Of a stretch of DNA of 9,304 nucleotides, positions 5,759 to 9,304 are shown in pieces. Under the pieces are notes generated by a model, which saw only the letters and a list, made by a program, of their open reading frames with translations, was not told the DNA's origin and searched no databases. This stretch comes from Lachnoclostridium phytofermentans. Its GTDB lineage: Bacteria; Bacillota; Clostridia; Lachnospirales; Lachnospiraceae. The stretch spans positions 1 through 9,304 of the forward strand of contig DPVV01000110.1 in NCBI GenBank assembly GCA_003526525.1, written 5' to 3'. Each line of letters opens with the position of its first letter. The stretch's first letter is position 1. The position numbers and the translations under genes are program-made.

Positions 5759-7090
5759 ATGAAAGTAGTAGTTGTAGGATGTACTCATGCTGGCACAGCA
5801 ACAGTAGTTAATTTGAAGGAACTTCATCCAGATAGTGAAATCACAATATATGAGAAGAATGATAACATATCTTTTTTATCATGCGGTATCGCATTAAATG
5901 TTGGAAAGGTAATCAAAGATACAAATAGCTTATTTTATAATTCACCAGAAAACCTTAGCAAATTAGGTGTCATTACTAAAATGAAGCATGAAGTATTGGA
6001 TATAGATTTTGAAAATAAAGTCCTTACAGTTAAAAATTTAGTAACAGAAGAGACTTTTGAAGATAACTATGATAAGTTAGTTTTAACACTCGGATCTTGG
6101 CCAATCGTACCAAAGTTTGAGGGAGGAGAGCTAGAGAATATCGAGTTATGTAAAAATCATGACCATGCTTTAACAATCATTGAAAAATCTCAAAATGCAA
6201 CTAATGTTGTTATCATTGGTGCAGGTTATATTGGTGTTGAATTAGTAGAGGCTTTTGAGGTACAAGGCAAAAAAGTAACTCTTATCGATGCAGAGCAAAG
6301 AATACTTGCAAAATATTTAGATAAAGAATTTACAGATATCACAGAAAATGAATTTTCATCACGTGGTGTAAAATTAGTATTAGGTGAGAAAGTTAATAAA
6401 TTCCTCGGTGAGGATGGTAAAGTAACTCAGGTAGTTACAGAGAAAGGTACTTATGATGCTGATTTAGTAATCCTTTGTATAGGATTTGCTCCTAGTACAA
6501 AACTAGTACAAGGAAAACTTGACACTTTACCAAATGGTGCAATTATTATTGATGAATACATGAGAACAAGTCAGGAAGATGTATTTGCAGCTGGTGACTG
6601 TTGTGTTGTTAAATTCAATCCATCTGGCGATTTCCGCTATATCCCTCTTGCTACTAATGCAGTTAGAATGGGAACATTAATTGCAAGAAATATAAATAAG
6701 CCAACGATTAAGTATATGGGAACACAAGGAACTTCAGGTATTAAAATCTATGATTATAACATCGCTTCTACTGGATTAACAGAGGATGTAGCAAAAACGA
6801 CAACCTCAATGAATGTAGCTAGTGTATCTGTAACAGATAACTATAGACCTGAATTTATGCCGACCTTTGAACCTGCAACAATTACTCTTGTCTATGATAC
6901 AGATACAAGAAGAATTCTAGGCGGACAGATTATCTCGAAGATTGACTTAACTCAATATATGAATACACTTTCTGTTGTTATTCAAAATCAAATGACAATA
7001 GAAGAACTTGCAATGACAGATTTCTTCTTCCAACCACATTTTAATAAGCCATGGAGTTTATTAAATACAGTTGCTCTAAAGGCATTATAA
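5759..7090 (+). CDS. nox: FAD-dependent NADH oxidase (Nox), likely water-forming
   Basis: A 443-residue cytosolic flavoprotein that oxidises NADH with O2, probably reducing it fully to water, which gives an anaerobe oxygen removal and NAD+ recycling. Visible features are the N-terminal FAD fold VVVVGCTHAGTA with active-site His10, the single redox cysteine Cys42 in SFLSCGIALN (cysteine-sulfenic-acid chemistry rather than a disulfide pair), the NADH-binding GAGYIG (154-159) with acidic Asp177 ending the second strand (favouring NADH over NADPH), the FAD motif VFAAGDC (275-281), and a dimerisation domain ending in TDFFFQPHFNKPW. The last motif and the overall length resemble streptococcal Nox more than CoA-disulfide reductase, the main alternative. 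The ATG follows AGGAAGGGG (5742-5750) by 8 bases. It is monocistronic, between a strong promoter and a hairpin. Confidence 0.9.
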   Translation: MKVVVVGCTHAGTATVVNLKELHPDSEITIYEKNDNISFLSCGIALNVGKVIKDTNSLFYNSPENLSKLGVITKMKHEVLDIDFENKVLTVKNLVTEETFEDNYDKLVLTLGSWPIVPKFEGGELENIELCKNHDHALTIIEKSQNATNVVIIGAGYIGVELVEAFEVQGKKVTLIDAEQRILAKYLDKEFTDITENEFSSRGVKLVLGEKVNKFLGEDGKVTQVVTEKGTYDADLVILCIGFAPSTKLVQGKLDTLPNGAIIIDEYMRTSQEDVFAAGDCCVVKFNPSGDFRYIPLATNAVRMGTLIARNINKPTIKYMGTQGTSGIKIYDYNIASTGLTEDVAKTTTSMNVASVSVTDNYRPEFMPTFEPATITLVYDTDTRRILGGQIISKIDLTQYMNTLSVVIQNQMTIEELAMTDFFFQPHFNKPWSLLNTVALKAL

Positions 7091-7401
7091 AAGTTCGACA
7101 AGTTCTTAAAAAATAGCCGTAGTTAGTATAATTTTTACCGTGCTCTATAAACCACAGGCTTGAAAGCTTTATGAAAAAGCAGGTACCTATATTTTAGATA
7201 CCTGCTTTCAATATCTCAAAAACTAGCGCATTACTTTGAATAATTCATGACCTCTCTTAAAATAGTTTGAGCTTTTATTTTAGATGTTTACGGGTTATTT
7301 AGAAAGTGAAAAAATGGAAAAAGAACAAAAGAAGCATTAAATGCCGGCTATGGAACACTACGCTATAGTTTAGTGCTCTTTATATTATGTGAGGTATTGA
7401 C
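7091..7401. other. Intergenic region between nox and the second GNAT gene, 311 bases
   Basis: It contains a TATAAT at 7127-7132 with a weak -35 (TTCTTA, 7104-7109), the nox terminator hairpin (7176-7208), and a possible promoter TTGAAT-16 bp-TAAAAT (7236-7263) that would serve the GNAT-APH unit. A short imperfect stem lies near 7353-7378. If the 7127 promoter is real, a transcript of about 70-80 bases ending at the hairpin could be made, but nothing else supports a small RNA. No gene is recognisable here. Confidence 0.35.
7176..7208 (+). terminator. Terminator-like hairpin after nox
   Basis: Arms 7176-7185 (AAAGCAGGTA) and 7199-7208 (TACCTGCTTT) form 10 perfect base pairs, then one mismatch and three more pairs (CTA/TAG). 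The 3' flank (TTTCAATATC) is only weakly T-rich. It lies 86 bases past the nox stop codon. Confidence 0.6.
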
Positions 7402-8242
7402 ATGGAAAATGTACATAATGATTTTATCGCTTATAATTTTATACCAAATGGTTTCACAAACAACTCGACAAATTTTTGTGTCGCAGACAAAATAATGCGA
7501 ATTAAGACATTTAAGAACACAAAGGTTGTCGGCTCTTTTTTTCAGTTGCATTTATAAAGGCAAGCTGAGAATCCATATTGTTTTTACAGAAGATACTGAT
7601 ATTTATAATGATCAGATTGATATTCTTATTAGAGAATCCGTAAATATTTCAGGACTTATAGACGGGAAAATATGGATTTGTAATAACAACTATAAAATAA
7701 CAGAGTATCTTTTAAGGAACTATAATATGACGGCTGATTCTGAGAAGTTTTTTTATGAGTCATATGAAATGTTTATGCCAAGAGCTAAATTTACTAACCA
7801 GTTTGATTCTGGTTTGTTAGAAGTCAGGCCATATCAAGAAGACTACATTGATGATTATCTTTTGTTATTAAGTGACTCAATGTCATTTAAAATACCACCA
7901 TATGACTATATAAACTCTAAAGAACATTTCTTAAATGAATTTAAACTATTAAAGGAAAAGAACACATTTGAAGCTTTTTGGATGGATGATAAATTAGTAG
8001 GAGTATATTGGCTTGCGGGAACGGAAATAGATCATTTGGCCGTAGCCGCAGATTATCAACGTTCAGGATACGGTGCACAAATTTTAACCAGAGCAATTGA
8101 AGTGGTATTTCAAAATCCAGATATAGATTGTGCGTGGTTGCTCGTTGTTGGGTGGAATAGTAAGGCTTTTAATTTTTACAAGAAGTACGGGCTTAAAGTA
8201 AAAACAATGTATAAAGTGCCATACAATAACCATATCAATTGA
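7402..8242 (+). CDS. GNAT-family N-acetyltransferase, apparently frameshifted
   Basis: Acetyl-CoA-dependent acyltransferase of the GCN5-related family, substrate unknown. The main open frame runs from about 7526 to 8242 and carries the GNAT core: FEAFWMDDKLVGVYWLAG, then HLAVAADYQRSGYGAQILTR with the acetyl-CoA loop QRSGYG, and the late helix NSKAFNFYKKYGLK. That frame has no good start: its first possible codon is a TTG at 7526 with no ribosome binding site, and its first ATG (7727) would cut off a protein-like N-terminus. Another frame starts with ATG 7402 behind GTGAGGT (7389-7395, 6-base gap) and encodes 51 residues, overlapping the first. Removing one T from the T7 tract at 7536-7542 joins both frames into a 279-residue protein. 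Either the gene is disrupted, the base call is wrong, or slippage restores it. The APH gene follows after 30 bases, suggesting an operon. Confidence 0.78.
7536..7542 (+). other. T7 homopolymer at the GNAT frameshift
   Basis: Seven consecutive T residues lie in the overlap (7526-7557) of the two GNAT frames. A six-T version gives an uninterrupted reading frame through SFFSCIYKGKLR. Homopolymers of this length are known sites for replication and RNA-polymerase slippage and for sequencing error. Confidence 0.55.
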
Positions 8243-8272
8243 ATATTTATTCTTGTATATAGAGAGGAAAAA

Positions 8273-9151
8273 ATGACAGAATTCAAGTTTGATTCCATAG
8301 AACCAATTGTAAAAGGTTGGTCGGAAGATAAAAAGTATCATGTAGCAAAAGCAGATGACACAGAATATCTACTTCGTATTACGCCAGTAGAAAGGTATGA
8401 AACAAGAAAAGCGCTATTTACCATGCTTCAAAAAGTTGTGAAATTAGATATCCCCATGTGCAAACCTGTGGAGTTTGGAGTTTGTAAAGATGGTGTTTAT
8501 GCTCTACATACTTGGATTAATGGAAAAGATGCTAAAGATGTGATTTCCCTCTTACCTGAAGTTGAGCAATATAATTTTGGACTAAAATCGGGTGAAATTC
8601 TTCGTAAAATTCACACAATCCCTGCACCGGATAATCAAGAGGACTGGATCACTCGATTTAATCGGAAGACAAATATTAAACTTCAAAAATATAAGGAGTG
8701 TCCATTACATTTTATAGGTGATGACAAAGTAATAGGATATATAGAAGGTAACCGTGAACTTTTAAAGGATCGTCCTCAATCCTTTCAGCATGGTGACTAC
8801 CACATCGGAAATATGATGATAGAAGACGGTAAACTTGTCATCATTGATTTTGACCGTTTTGATTTTGGTGATCCGTGGGAAGAATTTAACCGTATTGTAT
8901 GGTGTGCACAGTCAAGTCCGCATTTTGCTACTGGACAACTAAACGGTTACTTCGGTGGCGAACCACCTATGGAATTTTTTAGACTACTTGCTTTTTACAT
9001 TGCGAGTAATACATTATCATCAATTTACTGGGCTATTCCTTTTGGTCAAAGTGAGATTGATACCATGATGAAACAATCCCAAGAAGTTCTTATGTGGTAT
9101 AACGATATGCAAGACCCAGTACCAACTTGGTATAAGGCTTGCAAAAAATGA
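8273..9151 (+). CDS. Aminoglycoside phosphotransferase (APH)-family kinase
   Basis: A 292-residue protein-kinase-like small-molecule kinase of the APH/choline-kinase superfamily. Chromosomal members phosphorylate aminoglycosides, macrolides, choline, sugars or unknown metabolites using ATP or GTP. The N-lobe (1-80) includes EYLLRITP, whose Arg35 stands near the position of the usual ATP-binding Lys, and the hinge region YALHTWINGKDA. The catalytic loop is HGDYHIGN (173-180, catalytic Asp175, Asn180), and the metal-binding segment is IIDFDRFDFGDPW with Asp192. The C-terminal helices carry Trp/Tyr-rich segments. The ATG at 8273 follows AGAGAGG (8261-8267) by 5 bases. The gap to the preceding GNAT stop is 30 bases, so the two probably form one transcript. 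Resistance function is possible but unproven. No terminator is seen after it. Confidence 0.88.
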   Translation: MTEFKFDSIEPIVKGWSEDKKYHVAKADDTEYLLRITPVERYETRKALFTMLQKVVKLDIPMCKPVEFGVCKDGVYALHTWINGKDAKDVISLLPEVEQYNFGLKSGEILRKIHTIPAPDNQEDWITRFNRKTNIKLQKYKECPLHFIGDDKVIGYIEGNRELLKDRPQSFQHGDYHIGNMMIEDGKLVIIDFDRFDFGDPWEEFNRIVWCAQSSPHFATGQLNGYFGGEPPMEFFRLLAFYIASNTLSSIYWAIPFGQSEIDTMMKQSQEVLMWYNDMQDPVPTWYKACKK

Positions 9152-9254
9152 TCAATCCCTTCTGCAGTTAGCAGAACTAGTGACTCACATTGACGGTAAG
9201 ATGAACGGCTACGACCGCAATAGACAAGAAACGGTTTATAAAAATAATCTATAA
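9147..9254 (+). other. Protein-like 35-codon open fragment after the APH stop, unrecognised
   Basis: In the +1 frame relative to APH, bases 9147-9254 read as an amphipathic segment (QSLLQLAELVTHIDGKM), then a charged tail (YDRNRQETVYKNNL) and a TAA stop. The composition and the locally higher GC look like real coding sequence. It has no start codon or ribosome binding site and overlaps the APH stop at an A6 run. It may be the end of a deleted gene. I recognise no family. Confidence 0.25.
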
Positions 9255-9304
9255 CATAATGGCTATGAAGGATATAAAATTATAATATTATGGCAAAATA
9301 TGAT

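Noticed and set aside
7363..7551. Minus-strand 62-codon ORF across the start of the second GNAT gene
   Set aside because: The opposite strand has a start, a ribosome binding site and a frame that joins the GNAT core; this translation has no protein-like features.
8084..8341. Minus-strand 85-codon ORF across the GNAT-APH junction
   Set aside because: It covers the ends of two convincing plus-strand genes and is a shadow.
9290..9304. Possible start of another gene (ATG at 9290)
   Set aside because: Only five codons are visible, and the nearest AAGGAT is 16 bases upstream, too far for a convincing ribosome binding site.
1..9304. Defence island, CRISPR, prophage or biosynthetic cluster
   Set aside because: One WYL regulator is the only hint. 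No nuclease, methylase, repeat-spacer array, integrase or assembly-line enzyme is present.

Overview
The window comes from an AT-rich, low-GC Gram-positive chromosome. The AT-rich spacers, purine-rich ribosome binding sites, sigma-A-like promoters and gene content (MTA/SAH deaminase, NADH oxidase with the clostridial/streptococcal architecture, WYL regulator) suggest an anaerobic Clostridia member, probably Lachnospiraceae. This assignment is inferred from memory of such genomes; no search was run. There are no rRNA or tRNA genes, CRISPR arrays, transposases or phage structural genes.

Layout: (1) Bases 1-681 hold the C-terminal half of an amidohydrolase (mtaD-like). (2) A MerR-family regulator with a GyrI-like ligand domain lies on the minus strand (869-1789). 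Its end faces the amidohydrolase across an 18-bp perfect hairpin, and its promoter has the 19-bp spacer and internal dyad typical of MerR-controlled promoters. (3) 2204-3672 is a two-gene unit: a GNAT acetyltransferase and a WYL-domain regulator. (4) 3968-4333 is a RidA-family protein behind an unusual leader. (5) 4499-5491 is an epoxyqueuosine reductase (queG) closed by a good terminator. (6) 5759-7090 is an NADH oxidase (nox) with a strong extended -10 promoter and possible redox-regulator sites, also followed by a terminator-like hairpin. (7) 7402-9151 is a second two-gene unit: a GNAT acetyltransferase that appears frameshifted at a T7 tract, and an APH-family kinase.

The genes do not form one pathway. 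They look like a run of small independent transcription units for housekeeping (nucleoside salvage, RidA detoxification, tRNA queuosine), oxygen/redox defence (nox) and small-molecule sensing or modification (MerR-GyrI, GNAT-WYL, GNAT-APH). I found no convincing undescribed multi-gene system. The points most worth checking are the GNAT frameshift beside the APH kinase, the leader mini-ORF and hairpin before ridA, the MerR operator architecture, and the redox-type sites at nox.
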